From Micavibrio sp. UBA2020 (GTDB lineage Bacteria; Pseudomonadota; Alphaproteobacteria; Micavibrionales; UBA2020), in the NCBI GenBank assembly GCA_002334985.1, contig DDBY01000063.1, positions 1 to 15,096 of the forward strand: DNA of 15,096 nucleotides. Reading direction: 5' to 3'. Below the pieces are notes generated by a model. It saw only the letters and a list, made by a program, of their open reading frames with translations. It made no database searches and had not been told where the DNA came from. Shown piece after piece: positions 6,488 to 13,043 of the stretch; the stretch's first letter is position 1, and every line of letters begins with the position of its first letter. The position numbers were made by a program, and so were the translations under genes.

Positions 6488-7913
6488 GCATACACATCAC
6501 GACATCGACGCTGCGGGTGACGCAACGGTCAAACTGGCGCGTGAACTGGTAAAAATCCCCAGCATCACCGCCGTGAATCCGGCCGACAAGCCGGCTTCCG
6601 CCTGCAGTATCGATGCCATTGCCGATTATGCCGCCAAATCAGGCGCGCGGGTTGAGCGCAGCGAATACAGCGGCGGTCATCACAAATGGGATTACCCCGT
6701 CGAAAACGTTTATCTGGAATGGACATTCGGCAGTGATAAATCCGGCAATGATAACGGCCAGCCTGCCAAGCATATTTGCTACATCGGGCATCTCGACGTC
6801 GTGCCCGTGGGCGACGAAGCGAAATGGACGACCAAGCCTTTCGATGGTGAAGTGAAAGACGGTTATCTCTATGGCCGCGGCGTGACGGATATGAAAGGCA
6901 GCGTCGCCGCCTTCATCACCGCCGTAGAAGACGCCATGAAAGATTTGAAAGCGCAGGGCAACGTACGCGTGAGCATGATTTTGACCACCGACGAAGAATG
7001 GGCGGCCGTCAACGGCACGCGCAAGGTTCTGGAGTGGCTGAAAAAAGAGGGGCAGGCGCCTGACGCCTTTATCGTGGGCGAGCCCAGCTCGCAGGATGAC
7101 CTCGGCTCCCACATCAAAATCGGCCGCCGTGGCAGCCTTGTCGGCACGTTCAACGTTGCGGGCGTGCAGGGGCATGCCGCCTATCAGGAGCTTTTCGAAA
7201 ACCCGAACCGCGCGCTGGCGCTGGCGGTGTCTATCTTGTCGTCCAAGGAATGGAAAGACGGCAACGAAAACTTCCCCAATACCAATTTCGAAACCGTTGC
7301 GCTGAAATCCGGCGATTTCGGCGCCAGCGCGGTTATTCCGGGCAAGGCAGAAGCGCTTTGGAACATCCGCTTCACACCGTCGCAAACGCCGGACAGTCTT
7401 GAGGCGTGGATTAAAGACGCGCTCGCCAATCCGCCCGAATGGGCAAAGGCGCATCCGGACGCGGACAAGCTGAAAAACATCACGGTTGTCGCCAACAAAG
7501 ACACCGCATCGCAACCCTATTACAGCCAGCCCGCAGGACTTGCCAAATCCGCGCAAGATGCCGTGCAGACCGTGCTGGGTACGCCTGCGAAGCTTGATGG
7601 CAGCGGCGGCACCACCGACGGCCGCTTCGTATCGAACTATTTCCCCGATGCGGAAATCATCGAGCTTGGCCTGCCGGAGCGCGGCGGCATTGCCTGCAAG
7701 CACCACAAGCCTGATGATTATCTGGCCAAGGGCGGCATGCATCAGGTGGACGAACGCGCGGCGGTTGCCGACCTTGTCAACCTGCGTCATATTTTCAAAC
7801 AGACTCTGGTGAATTACGCGGCCGCAAATGACGACAAGCCGGCGGCGGAGAAGGGGGCTGATACCCATGCAAACGCAAAACAACGTCATTCTGCGCCCCG
7901 TCACGGAAACTGA
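6477..7913 (+). CDS. M20-family metallopeptidase, DapE-like
   Basis: The frame opens at a GTG (6477) with GGAG seven bases upstream, inside the last codons of the preceding gene, and gives 478 residues. The di-zinc site is intact: GHLDVVP with His105 and Asp107, YGRGVTDMKG with bridging Asp138, TDEEW with Glu173/Glu174, GEPSS with Glu202, and MHQVDE with His422 near the end. The dimerisation-domain motif QGHAAYQELFENPNRA (231-246) is DapE-like. DapE hydrolyses N-succinyl-L,L-diaminopimelate; relatives remove other N-acyl groups. It is about 100 residues longer than a usual DapE, with an insertion before the zinc-site His (about 66-98), an extended segment before MHQVDE (about 400-420), and a polar C-terminal tail (450-478). 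Overlap on both sides ties it to the operon. Housekeeping DapE is possible; a pathway-specific acylase is my inference. Confidence 0.85.
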   Translation: MPHKHTHHDIDAAGDATVKLARELVKIPSITAVNPADKPASACSIDAIADYAAKSGARVERSEYSGGHHKWDYPVENVYLEWTFGSDKSGNDNGQPAKHICYIGHLDVVPVGDEAKWTTKPFDGEVKDGYLYGRGVTDMKGSVAAFITAVEDAMKDLKAQGNVRVSMILTTDEEWAAVNGTRKVLEWLKKEGQAPDAFIVGEPSSQDDLGSHIKIGRRGSLVGTFNVAGVQGHAAYQELFENPNRALALAVSILSSKEWKDGNENFPNTNFETVALKSGDFGASAVIPGKAEALWNIRFTPSQTPDSLEAWIKDALANPPEWAKAHPDADKLKNITVVANKDTASQPYYSQPAGLAKSAQDAVQTVLGTPAKLDGSGGTTDGRFVSNYFPDAEIIELGLPERGGIACKHHKPDDYLAKGGMHQVDERAAVADLVNLRHIFKQTLVNYAAANDDKPAAEKGADTHANAKQRHSAPRHGN

Positions 7914-8364
7914 CGCGGAACAGCTGCGCGCGCTTTACCGTTTTTCACTTCAGAAAAATGCGGAAGGCTTTGTGCAGAATCCGGATTTCCACGGCGATAT
8001 TCACGCGCGCGCCAGCGATTACCAAAATAATAACGGCACGATGCTCGGCCTGTTTGCCGATGACGACCGCACGCTTTTCGGCTTCGGCGGGTTGAAGCAA
8101 AAAGAAAACAACCGCGTAGAGCTTTGCAACCTGCATGTGCATCCGCACCAGCACGGCAAAGGATACGGCAAGCATATCGCGCTGACGCTTATCGACGATG
8201 CGCGCGAGCTTGGCTATGACACGCTCGAGCTGCATGTCACGGCGACGCAAAGCGCCGCCATAGGGCTTTACCGCAAACTTGGTTTTTCAGAAACGGGACG
8301 TCAGGTTTATTCCGTCGAAGGCGGCAATTATGATACGATTTTCATGGAACTGTCCCTGACATAA
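7867..8364 (+). CDS. GNAT-family N-acetyltransferase
   Basis: From the ATG at 7867 the protein is 165 residues, the normal length for a single-domain GNAT. The fold's order is visible: strand NVILRPVTETD (6-16), helices, strand LFGFGGLKQ, motif A with ELCNLHVHP (85-93) leading into the acetyl-CoA pyrophosphate loop HQHGKGYGKH (94-103), then motif B with ELHVTATQSAAIGLYRKLGF (121-140). A G-rich Shine-Dalgarno precedes this ATG; an upstream ATG at 7828 would add an Arg-rich leader and is less likely. It overlaps the M20 gene by 47 bases, so the three genes are one translation-coupled operon. The acyl acceptor is unknown; a small amine or amino acid made or used by the operon is a reasonable inference. 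Confidence 0.85.
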   Translation: MQTQNNVILRPVTETDAEQLRALYRFSLQKNAEGFVQNPDFHGDIHARASDYQNNNGTMLGLFADDDRTLFGFGGLKQKENNRVELCNLHVHPHQHGKGYGKHIALTLIDDARELGYDTLELHVTATQSAAIGLYRKLGFSETGRQVYSVEGGNYDTIFMELSLT

Positions 8365-8407
8365 AAGCCCCGCGGAATCCGGCGGAGCCCATTGAAAGCG
8401 CCGCGCC

Positions 8408-9058
8408 ATGGAATTCCTGCAAAAAATTGCCGACAAGATTCAATCCATGAACAAAACCCGCGACCCGTCGGAATTCAACGACGAGATTGCGATGCGTACC
8501 GAATGGGAATCTTTCAACAAAGGCAGCAGCAATTTCAATACCCACAGGCTGACAGAAGAAACCGGATACGGCCTGCGCTATAAACCGACCAAGAGTTTGT
8601 ATTTTCTTTGCGGCATGTTTATGGCGCTGGGCGGCGGCACGGCCATTGCCACGGTTGCATCTGCGCTAAATCAAGGCAAAGACATCAATCGGGATGTGAT
8701 TTATCCGGCTTTATTCGGGCTTGTGTTTTTCGCTATCGGTTATGGCCTGTTTATCGGGCTGCGGCGTCCGGTGTTTTTTGACCAGACGGAGCGCTGCATG
8801 GTTATCAAGGACGCCAGGACATATTTCAGCGATATTCACGCGCTTCAGCTGGTTGTGCAACGTGGCGGCAAGCACAGGAACTATCAATTGAATCTGGTGC
8901 TGCGCGATACGGCGCGAGTCTATGTCATGAACTATGCCGATAGCCGCACGGCCAGAGCGGACGCCGCGCGCGTTGCGCAAGTTATCGGTCTTGCATCAAA
9001 CCGGATATGGGATGCCATGCCGGGCTATGATGTGCAGATACCGCATGGCAGTTTTTAA
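8408..9058 (+). CDS. Unknown membrane protein with two helices and a C-terminal soluble domain
   Basis: The 216-residue protein has a polar N-terminus (1-62), two hydrophobic helices (about 64-86 and 97-118) forming a hairpin, and a C-terminal cytoplasmic-type domain (about 121-205). Alternating strands there (PVFFDQTERCMVI, LQLVV, YQLNLVLRD, VYVMNYAD) followed by a helix of ADAARVAQVIG give the look of a small PH-like beta domain. I do not recognise a named family. It begins 43 bases after the GNAT stop on the same strand with no clear terminator between, so it could belong to the metallophore-like operon. Its Shine-Dalgarno is weak and it does not resemble any known metallophore exporter. 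Confidence 0.68.
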   Translation: MEFLQKIADKIQSMNKTRDPSEFNDEIAMRTEWESFNKGSSNFNTHRLTEETGYGLRYKPTKSLYFLCGMFMALGGGTAIATVASALNQGKDINRDVIYPALFGLVFFAIGYGLFIGLRRPVFFDQTERCMVIKDARTYFSDIHALQLVVQRGGKHRNYQLNLVLRDTARVYVMNYADSRTARADAARVAQVIGLASNRIWDAMPGYDVQIPHGSF

Positions 9059-9073
9059 ACGCCTGGATTCCTG

Positions 9074-9159
9074 CGGCTTCGGCCGTTATAAAGATACCTG
9101 TTGTGATGCGTCTATTAATTTCCATAATATACATTATCACATCATTAGATAGATACGCA
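9074..9159. other. Hairpin-rich intergenic DNA between convergent genes
   Basis: A CGGC/GCCG stem closed by a TTCG tetraloop (9074-9085) lies 15 bases after the stop at 9058; it could end transcription but has no T run. Further on, TGCGT-CTAT-TAAT (9107-9119) pairs with 9144-9159, with two small bulges, enclosing ATAAT/ATTAT (9124-9128 with 9133-9137). The long hairpin would form in RNA from either strand and lies where the two convergent transcripts meet. Its role as a bidirectional terminator or stabiliser is inferred only. Confidence 0.35.
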
Positions 9160-9214
9160 GCAGGGGAAAACCGGCCTTAGCCGCAACCTTCTTACGCAAG
9201 CCCTCTCGCTTCTT

Positions 9215-10225
9215 TTACGCAGGATGCGCAGCTGGCGCATAAGCCGCGCTGCGGCACATGGCCCAGTTTATCAACCCGCAAATGCCGAGCGTCAGCGCCG
9301 CCGTAGCCGCGACCCTTGGCGACATTGGTATCACGGCCAGCGTGCTGACGAATTCGATGGCAATCAGGCCTATCAGCACGTTCGCTATCGTCCGGCGTGA
9401 CAGCACCGAACACAAATAAGCCCCGACCGGTGCCCCCACGACCACCACAGGCACAGCGGCCAGCCAATACCCTTGCACCGTGGGCGTAAAGGTATCCAGC
9501 ACCATGCCGTGCAGCGCAAAGCCAACCAGTGTATTTGACGTCATCAACAGAACGGTTGTCGGCGTTGCGACTTTTTCATCAAGGCGGAATAGCAGAACCA
9601 TGGTCATGAATGTGATGATATCAATGCCGCTGCCGACAAGCCCGCTCATGATGCCACCGATGAATCCGGTAAACATCAGAATGCAGATTTCCTTCCTGCC
9701 GACGAAAGGCAAAGCGCTATGGCGCTGTATTTTTTCGCTGCGGTTCATGAAAATCAGCGCAATCGCCAAGCTGGAAACCATAATGGTAAAAGCGATTTTC
9801 ACCAGCGGCGGCGATACCAGCGGCAAAACGTAAAACGTGCTGCACAGCAAACCGAAAATACCGCCAAGCCCCGGCCAGAGCACCGCACGCCATTCCACGC
9901 GCACGCGCAGAAAGATAATACCGATGGACGCCGCTGTCATGCCTATGCTTTGTATCGCCAGAGCAAAAACGCGTGCTTCGTGCGGCGGAATCCCGAGCAC
10001 TTTTGTGAATACCGGAAACGCAACCGCACCGCCGCCTTCGCTTGTGGCGCCTGCGACCAGCGAGCCGAAAATCATCGTCACTGTAATCTGCCAGTTGTCT
10101 ATCACGCTTTGCACGGCATGCGCCCCGCCAAACCCGTACCAGCAAACCCAGACCAAAACGGCCAGCGCGAGGTTTACCTTCAATGCGCGTTTGTATTGAA
10201 CGTTGGCGTCAATCGACACAACCAT
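9215..10225 (-). CDS. TauE/SafE (TSUP) family permease
   Basis: The 336-residue protein is almost entirely hydrophobic, with about eight to nine predicted membrane helices arranged as two similar halves. Each half begins with the family's Gly-rich turn: GATSEGGGAVAFPVF in the first (about 58-72) and GGIMSGLVGSGIDIITF in the second. A short charged loop in the middle (around NRSEKIQRH) separates them. TSUP proteins move sulfur-containing anions such as sulfite, sulfoacetate or taurine-derived products, or other organic anions; the substrate here is unknown. The ATG at 10225 has AGGG about nine bases upstream. It is monocistronic, divergent from mazG with a promoter in the shared region. Proximity to the metallophore-like operon does not show a link, since it is on the other strand. 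Confidence 0.88.
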   Translation of the reverse strand: MVVSIDANVQYKRALKVNLALAVLVWVCWYGFGGAHAVQSVIDNWQITVTMIFGSLVAGATSEGGGAVAFPVFTKVLGIPPHEARVFALAIQSIGMTAASIGIIFLRVRVEWRAVLWPGLGGIFGLLCSTFYVLPLVSPPLVKIAFTIMVSSLAIALIFMNRSEKIQRHSALPFVGRKEICILMFTGFIGGIMSGLVGSGIDIITFMTMVLLFRLDEKVATPTTVLLMTSNTLVGFALHGMVLDTFTPTVQGYWLAAVPVVVVGAPVGAYLCSVLSRRTIANVLIGLIAIEFVSTLAVIPMSPRVAATAALTLGICGLINWAMCRSAAYAPAAHPA

Positions 10226-10272
10226 GGAGACACACCCTTATTTTTTGATTTTTTTGCTTATACCGCTGTGGA

Positions 10273-10302
10273 ATTATTAACAAATATGTAAAATATTGAC
10301 AA
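10273..10302 (-). promoter_or_regulatory. Predicted promoter of the TauE/SafE permease gene
   Basis: On the minus strand TTGTCA (10302-10297, five of six) is followed after 18 bases by AATAAT (10278-10273, five of six). Transcription would start about 40 bases before the permease start codon. The region is AT-rich and otherwise empty. Confidence 0.5.
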
Positions 10303-10309
10303 GGCTTTT

Positions 10310-10338
10310 TTCGCAAAAAACCGCATCCATGCTATAAA
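10310..10338 (+). promoter_or_regulatory. Predicted promoter of mazG
   Basis: TTCGCA (10310-10315, four of six) and TATAAA (10333-10338, five of six) are separated by 17 bases. The predicted start leaves a short leader ending in AGGAGA just before the mazG ATG. A perfect TTGACA at 10296-10301 has no -10 at a usable distance on this strand. Confidence 0.5.
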
Positions 10339-10364
10339 TCCGCCAGAAAAACAGGAGAAATGCC

Positions 10365-11231
10365 ATGTCCACCCCCACACAGCCTCAGAAAAAGCGTCAG
10401 GTCACCACGGCGGAGCGCCCCATAGACCGCCTTTTGGACATCATGGCCTACCTGCGCACCCATGCCGAGGGCTGCCCGTGGACGAAAGAACAAACGCACC
10501 AGTCGCTGGTGCCGTACCTGATTGAAGAGTCTTACGAAACTGCCGACATGATTGACCAAGGCCAGATTGACGGCCAGCTGCGCGACGAACTGGGCGATGT
10601 TCTTTTGCAAATCGCCTTTCATGCTGAAATCGCGCGCGAGCGTGGCGGCTTCACCTTCGACGATGTCGCGCAAGCAATCGTCGATAAGCTGGAACGCCGT
10701 TATCCGACCATCCTCGGCGACGAGCCGAATACGCTGACCACGCCCGAGGAAATCGACCGCCGCTGGGAAGAAATAAAAGCGGAAGAGCGTGCGCGCAAAG
10801 GCATAAAAAAAGACGCCAGCATACTTGATGAAATATCGACAGGACTGCCCGCCCTGCTCCGCTCCGCCAAGCTGAAGGGCCGTGCGGCCAAAGCCGGATG
10901 GGAATGGCCGAACGTCGATATGCTGCTGGACAAAATTTCAGAAGAAGTTGGCGAACTGAAAGAAGAAATTCACGCCGAAAAGCCGGACATGGAACGTGTC
11001 ATGGCCGAATTCGGCGATTTGATGTTCATGATGGTCGATTTCGCGCGCTATCACGGTTTCGATGCCGAAGACGCGCTGCGCATCACCAACAGCCGCTTTG
11101 AAAAACGCTTCCGCCACATGGAACAATTTCTGAAACAAAAAGGCCATGCAGACATCAAATCCGCCCCGCGCGAAGACCGTCTGGCCGGCTGGAATGACGC
11201 CAAAGCTGTTGAAAAAGCGGCGAAAAAATAA
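10365..11231 (+). CDS. mazG: Nucleoside triphosphate pyrophosphohydrolase MazG
   Basis: The 288-residue protein has two tandem MazG domains, as in full-length MazG. The first carries GCPWTKEQTHQSL (36-48), IEESYE (53-58) and DELGD (74-78). The second carries SEEVGELKEE (192-201) and EFGDLMF (215-221), ending in NSRFEKRF. The acidic residues are the Mg-binding positions of the all-alpha NTP pyrophosphatase fold. The enzyme hydrolyses NTPs and dNTPs to the monophosphate and pyrophosphate, cleaning the pool of non-canonical nucleotides. AGGAG seven bases before the ATG decides the start. A Lys/Ala tail and a ~15-residue N-terminal leader extend slightly beyond the core. An all-AT hairpin (11225-11232 with 11237-11244) straddles the stop and is too weak to call a terminator. 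Confidence 0.95.
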   Translation: MSTPTQPQKKRQVTTAERPIDRLLDIMAYLRTHAEGCPWTKEQTHQSLVPYLIEESYETADMIDQGQIDGQLRDELGDVLLQIAFHAEIARERGGFTFDDVAQAIVDKLERRYPTILGDEPNTLTTPEEIDRRWEEIKAEERARKGIKKDASILDEISTGLPALLRSAKLKGRAAKAGWEWPNVDMLLDKISEEVGELKEEIHAEKPDMERVMAEFGDLMFMMVDFARYHGFDAEDALRITNSRFEKRFRHMEQFLKQKGHADIKSAPREDRLAGWNDAKAVEKAAKK

Positions 11232-11248
11232 AGCCTTTTATTTTCATA

Positions 11249-11278
11249 TTGCAATCGTTATTGTAGCGGCCATGTAAT
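11249..11278 (+). promoter_or_regulatory. Predicted promoter of the 143-aa gene
   Basis: TTGCAA (11249-11254, four of six) is followed after 18 bases by TGTAAT (11273-11278, five of six). It is placed about 30 bases before the Shine-Dalgarno of the next gene. Co-transcription with mazG is also possible, because no firm terminator intervenes. Confidence 0.4.
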
Positions 11279-11315
11279 AACAGCGCTGTTTTCGCGCGCT
11301 ACAGGAGAGATTTTC

Positions 11316-11747
11316 ATGGCCACCTATGATGAATACGGCCCCAGCCGCAGCGATATTCGCGCTGCTTTCGATAAGGCCGCCGCCGAAAAATCGCGCGGCT
11401 ATCTGACGATTATCGAACAAGTTCTGGAAGACAAATACGCCATCACTTCATTTTCAACTATGCGCGTCCTCGACCACCCGTGCGAAATTGTGCCGCTGCT
11501 GCGCGAAGAAGATGCACGCGCATCTTACGCGACGCACCGCCTGTCGCATGTACTGGACTTGAAAAAGGATTTTGATGCGCAAATGGCGCTTTGGGGTAAA
11601 TCGCTCGATGCCGTCCTTCCCGCATTTGTGGTCAAAGACCTTGCCGAATATCAGGCGGATAAAGATTTTGCGCGCAAACAGGCCGAATGGCAAAGCCAGC
11701 CTTGGCTGACGCGCATGATGACTACGCCGCCGATGCGCAAAAAATAA
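11316..11747 (+). CDS. Hypothetical 143-aa protein
   Basis: A strong Shine-Dalgarno (AGGAGA) before the ATG at 11316 and codon use like the neighbours support a real gene. The product is soluble, largely helical and charged, with no membrane segment or signal peptide. Possible landmarks are an N-terminal amphipathic helix (about 11-25), a short strand/turn region with DHPCEIVPLLREEDA (53-67), one His-rich turn (ATHRLSHVL, about 72-80), and a basic C-terminus with two Trp residues (WQSQPWLTRMM). I do not recognise the family. It lies between mazG and a small membrane-protein gene, 16 bases ahead of the latter, so the two are probably expressed together. Confidence 0.62.
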   Translation: MATYDEYGPSRSDIRAAFDKAAAEKSRGYLTIIEQVLEDKYAITSFSTMRVLDHPCEIVPLLREEDARASYATHRLSHVLDLKKDFDAQMALWGKSLDAVLPAFVVKDLAEYQADKDFARKQAEWQSQPWLTRMMTTPPMRKK

Positions 11748-11763
11748 TATCGCGATTCATAAA

Positions 11764-12222
11764 ATGAAAATCATCGAACGCCTTGCTAAAAAATACGACC
11801 CGTCCCTCACCGGCGCTATCGGTATGATTGGCGGAATGGTTGTTATGGGCGCTGCGGTGGCTGCACCTGTGGCTGCGGCAATCGGTGGTGCAGGCATGGC
11901 CGCGCTGTCGGGTGTTTCCGCCCTCGCAGGCGCGCTCTGGGCCGGCGGAATCGTCGCGGGCGGCGCGGCGGCCATTGTCGGCTGGATTGCCATTCCGCAA
12001 ATGGTTTGCGCGCTGTGCTACAAGCACCTATTGAAAAAACATGTCGCGCATGGCGGCACGACAAACGGCATGAAATGGGTGCCTGGAATCGAAAACATGC
12101 GCGCTGGAACTAACCTTGCGCAAAAACGCGGCCTTTCAGGCATTTTCGCGCGGGGCAAGAAAAGCGCACGAAAAAAGCCGCCGCAAAATCAGCCTAAACC
12201 GCCGGAACCGCCCAAGCCCTGA
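11764..12222 (+). CDS. Gly/Ala-rich membrane protein with basic, Pro-rich tail
   Basis: The 152-residue protein has a short basic N-terminus and two to three Gly/Ala-rich hydrophobic stretches (about 15-46, 47-62 and 63-80) with many small residues, which favour close helix packing. A cytoplasmic-type basic region follows (about 86-135), ending in a run of Lys/Arg and then Pro/Lys/Gln repeats (PQNQPKPPEPPKP). I do not recognise a family; Gly-zipper helices of this kind occur in small pore- or scaffold-like membrane proteins, but nothing here proves that. The start follows the previous stop by 16 bases and has no strong Shine-Dalgarno. It converges with the inositol-monophosphatase-family gene, with five bases between stops. 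Confidence 0.6.
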   Translation: MKIIERLAKKYDPSLTGAIGMIGGMVVMGAAVAAPVAAAIGGAGMAALSGVSALAGALWAGGIVAGGAAAIVGWIAIPQMVCALCYKHLLKKHVAHGGTTNGMKWVPGIENMRAGTNLAQKRGLSGIFARGKKSARKKPPQNQPKPPEPPKP

Positions 12223-12227
12223 TTGTT

Positions 12228-13043
12228 TCAGGCGGCCTTCACCAAACGCGGATACAAAACATCTTCCAGCATTTTCCAGCGGGCTTCGTCCGGCGCTGCA
12301 ATCAGCATGCAATGGCGCAGCATATCGGGCGCGAAGGGAATATTTTCATGCGCAAGGCGGACGTACCCGCCCGCTTCTTGCGCCAGCAAAACGGTGGCAG
12401 AGTGGTCCCAAGGCGTAACTTTGTTGATATGCACAACAAAATCGGCATCGCCGGCAGCAAGACTGAGGAAATCATGCAAAGAGCTGCGCACATTGATAAG
12501 CCCTTTGATATGTCCGTTGATAGATTCAAAATGCCATGCTTGACCGCCGCCGCCCATGCCTGTCATTTCCGCAGGCGTCTGTGCGCTTTGGCGCACCTGC
12601 GCAGGTTTACCGTTGATAGTGGCGCCTTTGCCCTTGATGGCAATCGCCATACGTTCTTGCGGCGCGTCGTAAACCCAGCCGTACTGCGTCACGCCATTTT
12701 GCACAAGCGCAACCAGAATGCCAAAATGACTGCGCCCATGGGCAAAATTATAAGTGCCATCAATCGGGTCGATGACCCAGATGGGGTTTTCGGATTTAAA
12801 GCGCTCCAGCACCGTTTCGTCTTTTGAAACCGCCTCTTCGCCAACAACAATAGAGCCGGGCAGATAGGCCATCAGCGCCGCGCTGAGAGCTTTTTCCGAA
12901 GCTTCATCCGCAATGGTCACGAAATCACCGGGATTTTTCTCCCGCACTTCGCCATCGGCAAGGTTTTTAAAACGGGGCATGACTTCGGTGGCCGCGACTG
13001 CGCGCAGAATGTCCGCCACTTTTTCAACATCGATATCAATCAC
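12228..13043 (-). CDS. Inositol monophosphatase family phosphatase
   Basis: The 271-residue protein has all metal-binding motifs of the Mg-dependent, lithium-sensitive phosphatase superfamily: Asp46 in TIADEAS, Glu69 in GEEAV, WVIDPIDGTYNF with Asp92 and Asp95 (89-100), and TPWDHSATVLLAQEAGG with Asp213 (210-226). Substrates in the family include inositol-1-phosphate, 3'-phosphoadenosine phosphates and histidinol phosphate; sequence alone does not separate these here, so no symbol is given. It starts at a GTG whose first base pair set overlaps the HflX stop (GTGA), with AGGA about eight bases upstream inside hflX, so it is translationally coupled to hflX. That coupling makes it the last gene of the hfq-hflX transcription unit. 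Confidence 0.88.
   Translation of the reverse strand: MIDIDVEKVADILRAVAATEVMPRFKNLADGEVREKNPGDFVTIADEASEKALSAALMAYLPGSIVVGEEAVSKDETVLERFKSENPIWVIDPIDGTYNFAHGRSHFGILVALVQNGVTQYGWVYDAPQERMAIAIKGKGATINGKPAQVRQSAQTPAEMTGMGGGGQAWHFESINGHIKGLINVRSSLHDFLSLAAGDADFVVHINKVTPWDHSATVLLAQEAGGYVRLAHENIPFAPDMLRHCMLIAAPDEARWKMLEDVLYPRLVKAA

Noticed and set aside
6639..7904. Long minus-strand open frame (about 421 codons) opposite the M20 gene
   Set aside because: The plus strand has a complete zinc-site set and good start signals; the antisense translation is Arg/Gly/Phe-rich with no recognisable family.
8365..8407. Possible terminator between the GNAT gene and the 216-aa gene
   Set aside because: Only a short, mismatched GC stem can be drawn and no T run follows.
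10296..10301. Perfect TTGACA on the plus strand upstream of mazG
   Set aside because: No -10-like hexamer lies 16-18 bases downstream; the overlapping minus-strand TTGTCA and the TTCGCA/TATAAA pair explain the promoters better.
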